Below are positions 25,427 through 36,073 of a stretch of 64,000 nucleotides of DNA, piece after piece. Source of the stretch: Candidatus Zixiibacteriota bacterium (GTDB lineage Bacteria; Zixibacteria; MSB-5A5; GN15; JACZUZ01); assembly GCA_024280775.1 (NCBI GenBank), contig JAJRPM010000012.1, positions 227,363-291,362 of the forward strand. The letters run 5' to 3'. Every line of letters starts with the position of its first letter. Within the stretch, counting starts at the first letter, position 1. The notes under the pieces were generated by a model. That model saw only the letters and a list, made by a program, of their open reading frames with translations, made no database searches and was not told the origin of the DNA. The position numbers and the translations under genes were made by a program.

Positions 25427-27841
25427 ATGAAATCATCTTACTACTTAGCAACAGCATTCGCCCTGAGCTTGTTGCTATCATTCTCGGATCTAGTCTCGGC
25501 GGAGTGTCCAACAACCTTGGTTGGCAGGATAAACATTTATGACGGAGTCGAAATCCACGCCACCCTAGACGACCCTGAAATCATCGGTGAGATAGAATAC
25601 TCGGCAACCACCACCGGAGCCGGTACCGTCACAATGTTTGGGGGTGGATTCGGGATTTATTCTCCTGCTGTATCAGATATTGGCAAGACCATCGAAGTTG
25701 AAGTCTCGGCCCGTGTTGAAGGTGATGCTGACTTCGAGGTGTTCTGTACCTTTGACATCATCATATTGAATTCACCGCCTAAGTTAAAATGTCCCTCGTT
25801 CCTCCGGTTTGTGCCTCTAGGTGAGAGCAGAGTTATTCAAATAATGGCAACTGATGATGAAGTTAATTACGGAATCGGAAGCTTACACTACTCACTTGGT
25901 AGTGCCTCAGTAGATTTCGCCAGTATCACCGATGATGGAGAGCTGACACTCTCTCCTATTCGCGGAAGCAAAACTTGCGAGGCGCAAGTAGAGCTAGTAG
26001 TCACTGATGATTTCGGCGCCGCTGACACATGCTACTCATCGCTGGCAGTATTGAACCGCAAGCCAACAATAATCTGCCCTGAACATACACCAACATCCGG
26101 GCTCTGGGGTGACACACTAACCTACAAGGTCCTGTCGTTTGATCCGGACAGCGCTTATCAAAGCGTAAGCTATTCGATTTTGGATTACACCGGTCCCGGC
26201 TCTCCGGAAATCGATAGTGACGGTAACCTCACCTGGGTGACGGAGAAGTCCACTGAGTTTATCGGCGAGACCAGAATATGTATAGTAGTGACAGACGAAA
26301 GCAAACCGTGCGAAACTTTCAATGAAAACAACGCTGATACCTGTTGCGCCTACTTCACAGTACAATCTGATTTTAGCTTAAGCATAGGTGTACTCGATAA
26401 TGTCCTGCAAGGTGGTCCAGTGGAACTACCTATATTTCTTGATAGCTCCTATCAATCATCACCTTTTGGCTCGCTGGAGTTTCTAATAGACTGGAATCAC
26501 AATGCGCTAACCCTGGCCGGAGTATCGGCAGGCGACTTTCTTGAAAACAATGGATGGGAGTATTTCACATTCCGTTTCGGCAATCAATGTGGAAGCGGTT
26601 GTCCCGATCTGTCCGTCAGAATCATAGCAATTGGGGATATGAATAACGGAGCTGTTCACCCAACAGGCTACACCAATGTCAGCGCAGGCTCAAATGAAAT
26701 TGCGCGTCTTCATTTTCAAGTGTTCGAAGGCAGAAACCTCCAGTGTGCATTCATTCCTGTCAGCTGGAGATGGGATGATTGCGGTGACAATGCTCTTACC
26801 TCAGTATACGGGGATACAGTATTCATCAGCTCAAACGTTTTCGAAATCGACTCAAGCGCCGCAGAGAAACAAGGAACAAAGGAAAAGGAATTTGAATACA
26901 TTGAAATCACAGATTCTCAGCGCGAATTCCCAACACTAACCGGCGCCCCCGATTCATGTTCCAATGCATTCATCTCGTTAGCAACGCTCAAGCGCATATC
27001 CTTCTACGGCGGTGGAATACAAATTGTCTGCCCCGACGAAATCGATGCGCGAGGTGACTTGAATCTTAATGGAGTAAGCAATGAAATAGCGGACTTAGTG
27101 ATCCTCTGCGATTTCCTCGTAAACGGACGTGACGCTTTTTCCATAAGTCCAGAGGGACAAATCGCCGCATCAGAAACCAATAATGATGGTTTCCCCGGCA
27201 CAGTCGCAGACTTGGTGTATATGATTCACATAGTATTCGGCGATGAGATTCCTCGAGAGGATTTGACACCTTTCGCCGATACTGTCAAAATCACATCTCT
27301 CGACGGTATCATCTCCACCAACAAAGAGCTCGGAGCTATTCTGCTAGTCTTCGAGGGTGATGTCACACCGACTCTGATGGCGACCAATATGACCATGCGC
27401 ATCGGAAAACCAAATGGAACCACACGAGTCCTGCTAAAAGACATCAACGGCATAGAGACAATCAAGCCAGGCTCAATTCTTGCAGTCACCGGAAAACTGC
27501 TCTCAGTTGATGTGTCAGATACTATCGGAAACTCAATGGTCCTAGAAAAAGGCTTCGCCCCCAGCCCCGGTACAATTCCAACAACTTTTGTCCTAAACCA
27601 AAACTACCCCAACCCCTTCAACCCGACAACCACCATACCAATAGATTTCCCCCGCCGCTCAGATTACACAATAACCATCTACAACATCCGCGGCCAAAAA
27701 GTAAACCAACAAAAAGGCGCCCACAATACCGGAACCCTAAACTATATCTGGGCCCCCAAAGGCCTACCATCAGGTATCTACCTATACAAATTCCAAGCCG
27801 GAATTTTCGTAGCCACTAAGAAACTGGTCTTGTTGAAATAG
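25427..27841 (+). CDS. secreted cohesin/dockerin-like protein with T9SS type A sorting domain
   Basis: An 804-residue protein: signal peptide (YYLATAFALSLLLSFSDLVSA, 4-24), cadherin/Ig-like modules (about 25-315, e.g. VLSFDPDSAYQSVSY and YSATTTGAGTVT), a cohesin-like domain (about 320-480: SIGVLDNVLQGGPVELPIFLD, FLIDWNHNALTLAGVSAGDF, CGDNALTSVYGDTVF), a dockerin-like pair with EF-hand-style loops (DLNLNGVSNEIADLVIL and ETNNDGFPGTVADLVYM, about 545-605), a further beta domain and the sorting tail YPNPFNPTTTIPIDF ... ATKKLVLLK. Cohesin and dockerin modules in one chain suggest self-assembly. Its sorting tail is almost identical at DNA level to that of the next gene. Function unknown, surface-exposed. 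Confidence 0.85.
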   Translation: MKSSYYLATAFALSLLLSFSDLVSAECPTTLVGRINIYDGVEIHATLDDPEIIGEIEYSATTTGAGTVTMFGGGFGIYSPAVSDIGKTIEVEVSARVEGDADFEVFCTFDIIILNSPPKLKCPSFLRFVPLGESRVIQIMATDDEVNYGIGSLHYSLGSASVDFASITDDGELTLSPIRGSKTCEAQVELVVTDDFGAADTCYSSLAVLNRKPTIICPEHTPTSGLWGDTLTYKVLSFDPDSAYQSVSYSILDYTGPGSPEIDSDGNLTWVTEKSTEFIGETRICIVVTDESKPCETFNENNADTCCAYFTVQSDFSLSIGVLDNVLQGGPVELPIFLDSSYQSSPFGSLEFLIDWNHNALTLAGVSAGDFLENNGWEYFTFRFGNQCGSGCPDLSVRIIAIGDMNNGAVHPTGYTNVSAGSNEIARLHFQVFEGRNLQCAFIPVSWRWDDCGDNALTSVYGDTVFISSNVFEIDSSAAEKQGTKEKEFEYIEITDSQREFPTLTGAPDSCSNAFISLATLKRISFYGGGIQIVCPDEIDARGDLNLNGVSNEIADLVILCDFLVNGRDAFSISPEGQIAASETNNDGFPGTVADLVYMIHIVFGDEIPREDLTPFADTVKITSLDGIISTNKELGAILLVFEGDVTPTLMATNMTMRIGKPNGTTRVLLKDINGIETIKPGSILAVTGKLLSVDVSDTIGNSMVLEKGFAPSPGTIPTTFVLNQNYPNPFNPTTTIPIDFPRRSDYTITIYNIRGQKVNQQKGAHNTGTLNYIWAPKGLPSGIYLYKFQAGIFVATKKLVLLK

Positions 27842-28027
27842 TAAAATAGATAGTCGGTGTATCTAACTAACTCTTCTATATCGTTCAGAATTAGCAGTTG
27901 ACTATCTGATAATGAACCCTATATTACTAATAGGTTGCTACATGCAGTCGATACCTTCAGACGTCAGCCTTGACTTATTTTTGCTAGAATATCCAGTTCA
28001 TCAGCATACAAAGTGTAGGCGTATATC

Positions 28028-30721
28028 ATGATCCGCAAAATACTATTTTCAGTCCTAGCTCTGGCCTTGTGCCTGATTGTTACAAAAAATGCCATCGCGC
28101 GCAATGGCGTAAATGCCACAATCACATCCGGTCTGTTGCTAAATGATGACATCAACGGACTTGACTATTTGGTGGGACACACTTCAACCCTAACCTACAC
28201 TATTCAAATAGAGAGTGATGTAAGTATCACCGGAGCTACATTGGGGTTTGTTCTCTATAGTCCCGACGGCTCACTGACAAATATCTTCTGGAATTCCATT
28301 CCAACGGCAGTAGGTCCTTGGGGGGATTCCACTACCTGGAACTTCACCGGCCCCCAACTGAGAGCCGGCTCTGATGAATTCAATGGCTCTTTGCCGAGTA
28401 ATTGGATGACCGGCGGTCTCGCTTTTCTTGGGGCGGGTTATGGACCTACCGAATTGGCAGATGCTCTTAGGTTCACCATCCGGCTCCCGGGAGTTGAAGG
28501 CGGCGTTCTTTGTCTCGATTCCGCCTTTCAGCCACCAGCAGGCGAATGGCTACTGGCTCCGGCCAATGGTGGAGACGGCGCCGCTGAATGGTTAGGCGGC
28601 GGGGGTGATATAACCGTCGGTGGAACAAGAACAAATGCACTATGTATTACCACATCTTCTATATCCAGTGTTACTCCCTGCCCCAATAATGCCACAATCA
28701 ACCACTGCGAAATCCTGAGTTATCGGGCGTTTGGCGAAGCTCCGAATTCTGCGAATCCCTCTGTAGTATATTCAGTGACACATACCGGAACCGGTGAGGC
28801 ATTTATCGATACTCTTGGTAACGTCCTATATCAGCCTGGAGCTGGTGAAATAGGCTCTATATCTATCACAGCCAACGCCTCAGATACAGATGGCTCTAGT
28901 GTTGATTGCATCACATTTGTTGATTTAACTTCAAATGCTCCTACTATCGGTTGTCCTCCAGACTTTTCCACAATCAGAGGTAAGCGAAGCGTATCCTTAC
29001 CGGCCAATGGAGTTGACGTAGATAATTGCGACGCGTTGACCTATTCACTGGTTTCTGTAAGTCCAACTCCGATAGGTACCGTCTCAGTTGATCCCTCAAC
29101 TGGAGCAGTAACATTTGACTCAGATGAAGCCGATGCAGTGGGGAACGCCGACACTGATTACACCGTTTGTATCGCCGTATCCGATGGATTTTTTTCCGAC
29201 CAATGTTGCATGACCTTCACAGTTTTAGAGGAGGAAGTGTTCAGCATAAGCATTGAGCAAACCGATAAGATACCTCCTGGCGGATCATTTCAAGGCGAAG
29301 AAACCACCGTTTGCATCAACTATGAAGGCGGTTCAAGTGACATAGGAGGTTTTGACTTTCTGATTTCCTACGACCCAGTTGCACTATCGATAGTAACTGT
29401 AACCGAGGGCAACATATTTGCAGATTACGAGTGGTAATACTTCACTTATAGTTCGAGATTTGGAGGGAGTTGTTGCCCGCTTGGGAGATTGCGTATTGTC
29501 GGAGTTGCCGATGTCAATTCCAATTTAGATCATCCGACCAACAACCTTTTGGTCTCCGGTGATCAATTTGCCTGTATCACGTTCCTAGTTTCCACCGACG
29601 AAATCTTTAATTGTGATTTTTTACCCATTCGCTGGGAGTGGATGGATTGCGGGGATAACTCTATTACGTCTCCTTCTCTTGATTCCCTATACTTCAGTCG
29701 CAATGTCTTCGACTTCATTGGATCTGATGTTATTAATATACCCAGTGGTTTTCGCGCCGATCTAACCAATGGTAGCCTACCTTTTCCAACAACTGGTGGG
29801 ACGCCCGATTCGTGTCTATTCCCACGAGGGATAACTGGACCAAAGCGATATATTGATTTCAAAAACGGCGCCGTAAGAGTCATGTGCTCAAGTGAATTAG
29901 ATCCCAGAGGTGACATCAATATAAACGGAATTGCGAATGAAATTGCTGATCTAGTACAACTGAAGAGATATTTTATTGAGGGTAATGCCGCTTTTGGTAC
30001 TCATGTAGAGGGGTCAACTGCGGCGGGGGATGTCAACTGCGATGGAATTCCCTTAACAGTCGCAGATTTGACCTACATACAGGGTATAATAATCGGTCGC
30101 TTTTTGCCTTGCACCCAGGGAACTGGTATTCTTGACTCCGTTACTATTTCTTTACGCAATGACATCATTTCAACGGATAGAGCTCTCGGTGGCGCGCTAT
30201 TTGTTTTTGAAGGAAGAGTCACACCCACTCTTCTGGCCTCCAACATGGAAATGAGCATTGGTATGGTAAGCGGAAACACTCACGTATTGGTGACCGCTCA
30301 CTTAAGCCAGTTCTCAACTGAGTTCATCGCCCCGGGTTCGATCCTGCAGGCAGACGGCAGGCTAATATCCACCGATGTTTCCGATACTCTTGGCGCTAGT
30401 TTGAATGTGCAACTTGATTTTGCAACCGATGTAAATGAGGACAACACCAACATCCTCCCGCGCTCATTCGCTCTGCATCAAAACTACCCCAACCCCTTCA
30501 ACCCGTCCACCACCATCAAAATAGATTTCCCCCGCAGTTCAGATTACACCATAACCATCTACAACATCCGCGGCCAAAAAGTAAACCAACAAAAAGGTGT
30601 CCATGAAGCGGGCGAACTCAATTACCTGTGGGAACCCAAAGACCTGCCATCAGGTGTTTACTTCTACAAAGTCCAAGCCGGTGATTTTGTAGCCTCAAGG
30701 AAACTGGTATTACTCAAGTAG
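28028..30721 (+). pseudogene. secreted cohesin/dockerin/sorting-domain protein interrupted by in-frame TAA
   Basis: Two frames, 28028-29437 and 29489-30721, are in the same phase; together they give one 897-codon protein broken by TAA at 29435-29437. The intact paralogue at 53807-56476 reads ADYEWEYFTYRFG at that place; here it reads ADYEW-stop-YFTY, so a Glu codon became TAA. Layout: signal peptide (ILFSVLALALCLIVTKNAIA), beta modules (to about 420), cohesin-like domain spanning the stop, dockerin-like loops (DININGIANEIADLVQL, DVNCDGIPLTVADLTYI) and the sorting tail YPNPFNPSTTIKIDF ... SRKLVLLK. Either a recent pseudogene or an error; no other damage is visible on either side. Confidence 0.8.
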
Positions 30722-30735
30722 CATGTGACAAAAAA

Positions 30736-32640
30736 TTATTTCTCGTAGCCCGCGACTTTGTCCAACTGCGGCAGAGTCCAGGGGGCTAGTCGCTGAATCT
30801 GATCACGAAATATCAATGCGCGCTCACGACCATCAGGATAGGGATATAGCGATGGATACAAAGCCGCATAAACTGAAAAAACATCCTGATCCAGTTGCAG
30901 CGCCGTCATCAATGCTTCTTGTGATCGATCCTGTTGCCCCAAGCCCGACAAACACCGCCCGGCTACATAGTAAATGTATGGATACTCCAAAGGAGCTAAC
31001 ACCTTTCGAGCTGTGTCCAGATACTTCAACGCAACAAGGTATTTTTCGTTAGCCAAGTGATTGAATGCTTCAGCATAAGCCTGAACAAACTTTGCATCAA
31101 CACGTCTTCCCAGTGTATCTGGAACTTGTTTCATGCGCTTGTAAACATCAATCATCCGATTCCCACTAGGAGAATAAAAACTAATCGCGCGATATGAATT
31201 CAGAAATGCCGGATAAAGAAACAACGCTTTCTCGCCCGGTGATGAAGGCTTTAGTCCTGTGCTAAAGGCAATGTAATCAGGGGCTTGATGTAAGATGTAC
31301 TCTGCATTGTACTTTCTCTCACGCCAGGTAGTTTTCATATCCTCTATCACTGCCTGCGGATGGCGCGCGATAGTAGAGTCAGTCAATCCCACCATATCAT
31401 AAACATCATGCCCCATCAGTAGAAACCCCGTCAGGCCGATTGTCGAGGTAGCCAAACTGAAATCAGACCTATCGACCTTGCGAAGCTGATTGATGACTTC
31501 TTGAGTTTGTGTATACAGTCCCCGCTCAAATCCAAGTGACACTCTTGCCGCCCTCAATGGAACAAACAACTGCAAAGCGATTTGAAGTGCGAAAACAGTA
31601 GCAAGAGCATATCGATTACGGAGCGCTCGCGTGATAGCATAGCCAAGAGCCAGGTACAATGGAGCCAACAGAGGCAGAAAGAAACGCCCGACCTTCAGAA
31701 CGTCTCCCCCGATAAGAATTATGTAGGCCATATAAAGAAAGCTATACAATAAAAACGCCTTGATAATCTTTGGAGATTTTCGATAGAAAAACCCTGGAAG
31801 AATTAGGAGCATTCCAAAGAGACCATAATGGAACTGAAACTCACCCCAGTATTCCAACCCTGCAACTATCTGCGCCCAGTCCCAAACAGTCTTAGCAAAA
31901 AATGGATTTGGAGCGATTGAGCCAAAATAGGAAACTTTGAAAATCACAAATGGAATCAAAGGAACAAGCGCCATTCCCAGAATAGCTAATTCACGTTTAG
32001 GAAGCCTCTTTGTTTGTAGCAGTCCAAACAAGGGAAAGAAGAAAGTCAGCAGTAACCCCTCAGGTCGTGTCAACACAGCCAAAGTCAATATAGGAGCCAA
32101 CATCCAACTGTTGCGATAGTAAAAATAAAACGCCAACAAAGTCAGCAACGTGAAAAGCGCCGTCTCAAGACCCGCGACAGTCCAATACACAAAAGAGATA
32201 TTGGTCGCCAGAGTAAGTGTCACGACCAAAGCTAGAATCAAAGCTACCCTAGATGATAGCTCCTGCGAAATAATCTTCCTCGATAAAACAAAAGTCAGAA
32301 CAAGTGTTCCAAGAGATAGCAAAGGCCCAAAGAATGACAGAGTAAAGAAATACTCAACACCCAACTGCTTAAATAGAATTAGGAAAATCAACCAGAGGAA
32401 ATTCGTATACCCCTCTACCTGAACTCCGTAATTCCAAACTAATCCATGACCAGAAAGAAAATTTTCCGCATAGCGCAAAGTGATAAACGCATCATCTTGC
32501 AGGAAAAAGAAATCCCAGCAAAAATACACAAACACTGACAGGGGGATTACAAGAGCCAAAGTCATCGGCTCAAAACGAAATCGTTTGCCCCCTTGAGCGC
32601 CATCATTAGAGCCACGACTATTTTTGTTCTTCATTGACAT
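30736..32640 (-). CDS. GT-C fold membrane glycosyltransferase-like protein with TPR-like tail
   Basis: A 634-residue integral membrane protein with about ten hydrophobic helices from residue 28 to about 370. After the first helix it has FFLQDDAFITLRYAENFLSGHGLVWN and VEGYTNFLW, a signature of lipid-linked-sugar-using GT-C enzymes (AftB/GT39-like). The C-terminal 200 residues are soluble, with TPR-like helices (VALKYLDTARKVLAPLEYPYIYYVAGRCLSGLGQQDRSQEAL). It probably moves a sugar from a polyprenyl donor onto an exported acceptor; specificity unknown. It is the last gene of the minus-strand run starting at rpmH. Confidence 0.75.
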   Translation of the reverse strand: MSMKNKNSRGSNDGAQGGKRFRFEPMTLALVIPLSVFVYFCWDFFFLQDDAFITLRYAENFLSGHGLVWNYGVQVEGYTNFLWLIFLILFKQLGVEYFFTLSFFGPLLSLGTLVLTFVLSRKIISQELSSRVALILALVVTLTLATNISFVYWTVAGLETALFTLLTLLAFYFYYRNSWMLAPILTLAVLTRPEGLLLTFFFPLFGLLQTKRLPKRELAILGMALVPLIPFVIFKVSYFGSIAPNPFFAKTVWDWAQIVAGLEYWGEFQFHYGLFGMLLILPGFFYRKSPKIIKAFLLYSFLYMAYIILIGGDVLKVGRFFLPLLAPLYLALGYAITRALRNRYALATVFALQIALQLFVPLRAARVSLGFERGLYTQTQEVINQLRKVDRSDFSLATSTIGLTGFLLMGHDVYDMVGLTDSTIARHPQAVIEDMKTTWRERKYNAEYILHQAPDYIAFSTGLKPSSPGEKALFLYPAFLNSYRAISFYSPSGNRMIDVYKRMKQVPDTLGRRVDAKFVQAYAEAFNHLANEKYLVALKYLDTARKVLAPLEYPYIYYVAGRCLSGLGQQDRSQEALMTALQLDQDVFSVYAALYPSLYPYPDGRERALIFRDQIQRLAPWTLPQLDKVAGYEK

Positions 32641-32652
32641 ACAACAATATCA

Positions 32653-34041
32653 CTACTTTCCAATACAAAACGAAGAAAAAACGACCTCCAGCAAATCATC
32701 GGTATAAACCTTACCGGTAATTTCATCGAGCGATCGCAAGACAGCCTTCAAATCAAAAGCAATAAGCTCCGGTGAAACATGCCTGTCCAATCCGTCACTA
32801 ACTGCCACTAATGACTCCAACGCCTCAGCAAGTTTTTCCTTGTGCCGCTCATTGGTAATGACCTTACCGTCAGTTTGGTCCTCAAGCCGCGATTCAATCC
32901 CCGCAAGTATGCGTCTCTCCAATTCCTCAATACCCTGCTCAGTCTTACAAGAAATCGCAAGCGCCTCGCAACTCTTGCCTCCTAAAGTAATCTCCGCATC
33001 ATCAGAAACGCATGCGCCAGGCAAATCAATCTTGTTAAGCGCCACAATAGTCAAAGCAGCAGGAGCCCTATCAGCAGCGATTTCATCACGCCAATTCTCA
33101 CTACTGCAATCAACCAACCACAAAGCCAAATCCGATGCGTCAGCCAACTCATAGGCAAATTGTTGCCCCGCTACTTCAATCTCATTAGTAGTGTCACGTA
33201 ATCCTGCTGTGTCAGTAATCTCAACTGCAAACCCGCCCAACTCAATCCACTCACTAAGGTAATCACGAGTAGTCCCCGGAGTCGGGCTAATTATCGCGCG
33301 ATTCTTTTTCAACAAAGCATTGAAAAGCGAAGACTTCCCTGCATTGGGACGTCCACACAAAGCAACTTTGAAACCGTCACGAATAACTATCCCCGCTCGA
33401 TATGAATTCACCAAACTCTGAATCGATTCACGGATCAGCGCCACATCCTTGATTAGACTACTATACTCATCAGGATCAATCTCTTCTTCAGGAAAATCAA
33501 CCTGCGCCTCAAAAGTAGCGGCGAGTTTAACCGTCAATGTACGCAAGCGCTCCACCTCTTGTGAAGTTTGTCCCAGTAGATTATCACGCGCCGCCGAATA
33601 AGAGCGTTGAGAGTTAGCCGAAATCATCTCGGCAACCGCCTCGGCCTTAGTCAAATCAATTCGTCCGGCCAAAAATGCGCGCTTAGTAAACTCCCCCGGT
33701 TCAGCTGGCCGCGCTCCAGCGTCATACAATGCGCGCAAAACATTCAAAAGCACAACACGTCCGCCATGGCAATAAATCTCCACCTGCTCATCACCGGTGT
33801 AGCTCTTGCCCGACGGCATCCAAACTGCCATCACCTCATCAAGAACCTCACCTGATTCGGGGACAGTGAACTTTGTTAGCTTAAGATAGAACGGAGATGT
33901 AGTGTCAGTCTCATCCGAATTCCAGCCGAGAAACGGCGAGCAGAATTCACGCGAACCAACACCTGCAACTCGAATAGCGCCAATCCCCCCCTCACCCGGA
34001 GGCGTGATAATAGACGCTATCAATTCGTTGTCAGAATTCAT
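32653..34041 (-). CDS. mnmE: tRNA modification GTPase MnmE
   Basis: A 462-residue GTPase that partners MnmG in wobble-uridine modification. The N-terminal formyl-THF-binding domain has IASIITPPGEGGIGAIRVAG and YTGDEQVEIYCHGG; the G domain has GRPNAGKSSLFNALL (about 230-244), DTAGLRDT and NKIDLP; the C-terminus ends VVFSSFCIGK, the conserved C(I/L)GK that catalysis requires. Start ATG at 34041; two extra ATGs lie in a 14-bp tandem duplication just upstream. It precedes (downstream on minus) the GT-C gene and follows yidC by about 80 bases. Confidence 0.97.
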   Translation of the reverse strand: MNSDNELIASIITPPGEGGIGAIRVAGVGSREFCSPFLGWNSDETDTTSPFYLKLTKFTVPESGEVLDEVMAVWMPSGKSYTGDEQVEIYCHGGRVVLLNVLRALYDAGARPAEPGEFTKRAFLAGRIDLTKAEAVAEMISANSQRSYSAARDNLLGQTSQEVERLRTLTVKLAATFEAQVDFPEEEIDPDEYSSLIKDVALIRESIQSLVNSYRAGIVIRDGFKVALCGRPNAGKSSLFNALLKKNRAIISPTPGTTRDYLSEWIELGGFAVEITDTAGLRDTTNEIEVAGQQFAYELADASDLALWLVDCSSENWRDEIAADRAPAALTIVALNKIDLPGACVSDDAEITLGGKSCEALAISCKTEQGIEELERRILAGIESRLEDQTDGKVITNERHKEKLAEALESLVAVSDGLDRHVSPELIAFDLKAVLRSLDEITGKVYTDDLLEVVFSSFCIGK

Positions 34042-34069
34042 GTGGAGAATTCATGTGGAGAATTCATAG
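34029..34069. repeat. 14-bp tandem duplication over the mnmE start
   Basis: The plus strand reads GAATTCATGTGGAG twice in succession followed by GAATTCATAG. On the minus strand this makes three ATGAATTCT units 14 bases apart, at 34041, 34055 and 34069; only the last is the mnmE start. Because 14 is not divisible by three the upstream ATGs are in other frames. Confidence 0.6.
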
Positions 34070-34119
34070 TCAGAATCTATTCTGAGATGGTCCTGAGTAA
34101 ACCTAGGCTTGGAAAAACT

Positions 34120-35987
34120 CTAGCGAGATTTCTTAGCCTTTTTCTTCTTACGAGCAACTGGAGCTTTAGTAATTACCGGAACTTCTTTGATCTGAGCGTT
34201 CTCACGGCTTCTTTTCCGATTACCGTAGAGTTGCTCGAAAAACGAAAACGCATTAAACACTGTCCAGTAAATCACCAACCCCGATGCAACAGTGCGGAAC
34301 ATAAATCCAAATACCAAAGGCATCATATACATCATAGCCTTGTTTTTCTGATCCGCCATACTGACTTTTTGCTGTGCAAATTGAAATCCTACCATCAGCA
34401 GAACAAGAATCATATAGGGATCAATCCAGCCCTCCGCCCCGCGCGAGAGATCATCCCACCAAAGAATAAACGGCGCCCCACGAAATAGAATTGTAGTGTA
34501 GAACACCCGATAGAGAGCAAGCAACAAAGGCATTTGCATCAACATAGGCAGACAACTAGCTAGCGGATTTACCCCGGCCTCCTTGTAAAGCCCCATCGTC
34601 GCCTTCTGCAACGCCTGCGGATTACTCTTGTGTTTCTCCTTAAGCGCCTCAAGTTGCGGCTGAAGCTCCTTCATCGCCGCCATAGACTTAACGGACTTAC
34701 GTGACAGCGGCCAGACAAGCAGCTTAACCATTATTCCAAGCAGAATAATCACAAAGCCATAGTTGGGAATGATGTCATACATATGTGGCAACAACCAAAT
34801 AATCGGCACCGCAAAAATTCGAATCAACCAACCCACAACAGGAGTTGTGCCAATATCAAAAATCTCCTGTAAGTCCGCATCATAAGCGTCCATCCGCTTC
34901 CAATCCAATGGCCCTACATAGACTGTCAAATCATCTCTGATCTCGTCTTGTGACGCCTTGATTGTCACATCAAAACCCGCAAAGATATGTTTACGTGTGA
35001 CACGATCACCGTTGCTTTTCTTCTCAACAGTCTCAAACCATGCGCAACAGCCCGCTCACCGGGGCCCGAACGAGGTATCAGTGTAGCAGTAAAATACTTG
35101 GTGCGAATTCCCATCCACTGCACATCATCGGTCTCAGAAACTTTGAACTTACCGTCTTCCCAATCATTACCAAAGAACGGAATCCCCGTCGAGCCAAAAG
35201 TAGTAGGTCCACCTGGAAACAGAGCCATCGCAAAAGACGAATTGTAATCACCGGCTTTGTCCTGTTCAGTCGCCTTAAGCGCGGTTCCCCATAGAACTTC
35301 ATAATCGCGCTCGAAACCAAACACGCGCCTATCAGGAACCACTGTTTCCAAATCATATGAATACCTATCAGGATAAAAAGTGTAATGCTTCTCAATCACT
35401 CCCCCGGTAGGGCTAGTGTAACTGAAAGTGATTCTCTGTTCTGAGGACTGCGCGTCGATTCTATTGGATGCCCTGTCATGTGTATATGACAACTCGCTCA
35501 AATTGAATGCGCCGTCAGTAAACGAAATCTGCGGCTCGGCCCTCTTAGAATCAGAGATCATCTCAATTGGCTCTTTATCACCGTAGGCATAATTGAATTT
35601 CTTGAGCTTGATAGAAATCGGCCCGCCACCAAATGTAGAAAGCTTCACCGTAAACAATTTCGTCTCAACAATAATCGTATCAGCTGTCACACCTGCAAGA
35701 TCAACACCCTCCGCTGATTGCGGAGCCCCAGAGCTTCCTCCATCGGCATGCGCCGTATTGACAATCACATCCGATTGCGTGTTCTGATTATTCGAATCGC
35801 CCATAGCAAAGCCCCGCGCCTCGGAGGCTGATTGAGCGACTAGAGAATCAACTGATTCCTGTTGTGTAACAGGTTGTATTGGAGTTTCCGACGGCGGATC
35901 CATAAATCCCAACATCACCATCAACGGTCCCCAAAAAAGCACCAAAATCCCCAGCGGAATTACATATAAGAGCGTTTTCTTATCCAC
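34120..35987 (-). CDS. yidC: membrane protein insertase YidC, with frameshift
   Basis: YidC inserts inner-membrane proteins. The N-terminal frame (35987 to about 35040) carries the first membrane segment (LYVIPLGILVLFWGPLMVMLGFM) and the periplasmic beta domain; the C-terminal frame carries the insertase core (FVIILLGIMVKLLVWPLSRKS, CLPMLMQMPLLLALYRVF, MMYMMPLVFGFMF) and a basic tail KKKKAKKSR. The protein leaves the first frame near 35036-35045: the minus strand reads GCG CAT GGT TTG, whereas the third frame directly continues as TGG TTT GAG ACT GTT GAG (WFETVE) into ...HIFAGFDVTIKAS. One missing base explains this. Because yidC is essential, an assembly error is the likeliest cause. Total about 620 residues. 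Confidence 0.93.
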
Positions 35988-36016
35988 GATGTATTACAAT
36001 ATCTTTCTTACTAGTT

Positions 36017-36060
36017 GCGCGATGTCGTGCGGCGGCTTCAGCCGTCGTGTTACATCGCGT
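36017..36060. repeat. imperfect palindrome between yidC and yidD
   Basis: GCGCGATGT ... GGCGGCTtcAGCCGTC ... ACATCGCGT forms a long imperfect hairpin: an inner GCGGCT/AGCCGT-type stem and an outer GCGATGT/ACATCGC stem. It lies between yidD (downstream end of rnpA-yidD) and yidC on the minus strand; it may limit or process read-through. Confidence 0.6.
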
Positions 36061-36073
36061 GATTACAATCTTT

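Noticed and set aside
29435..29437. In-frame TAA as selenocysteine or pyrrolysine
   Set aside because: TAA is not a recoding codon for Sec (TGA) or Pyl (TAG); no SECIS-like hairpin follows. Treated as pseudogene or error.
25427..30721. Cellulosome-type operon
   Set aside because: Cohesin-like and dockerin-like modules present but no catalytic carbohydrate enzyme in the window.
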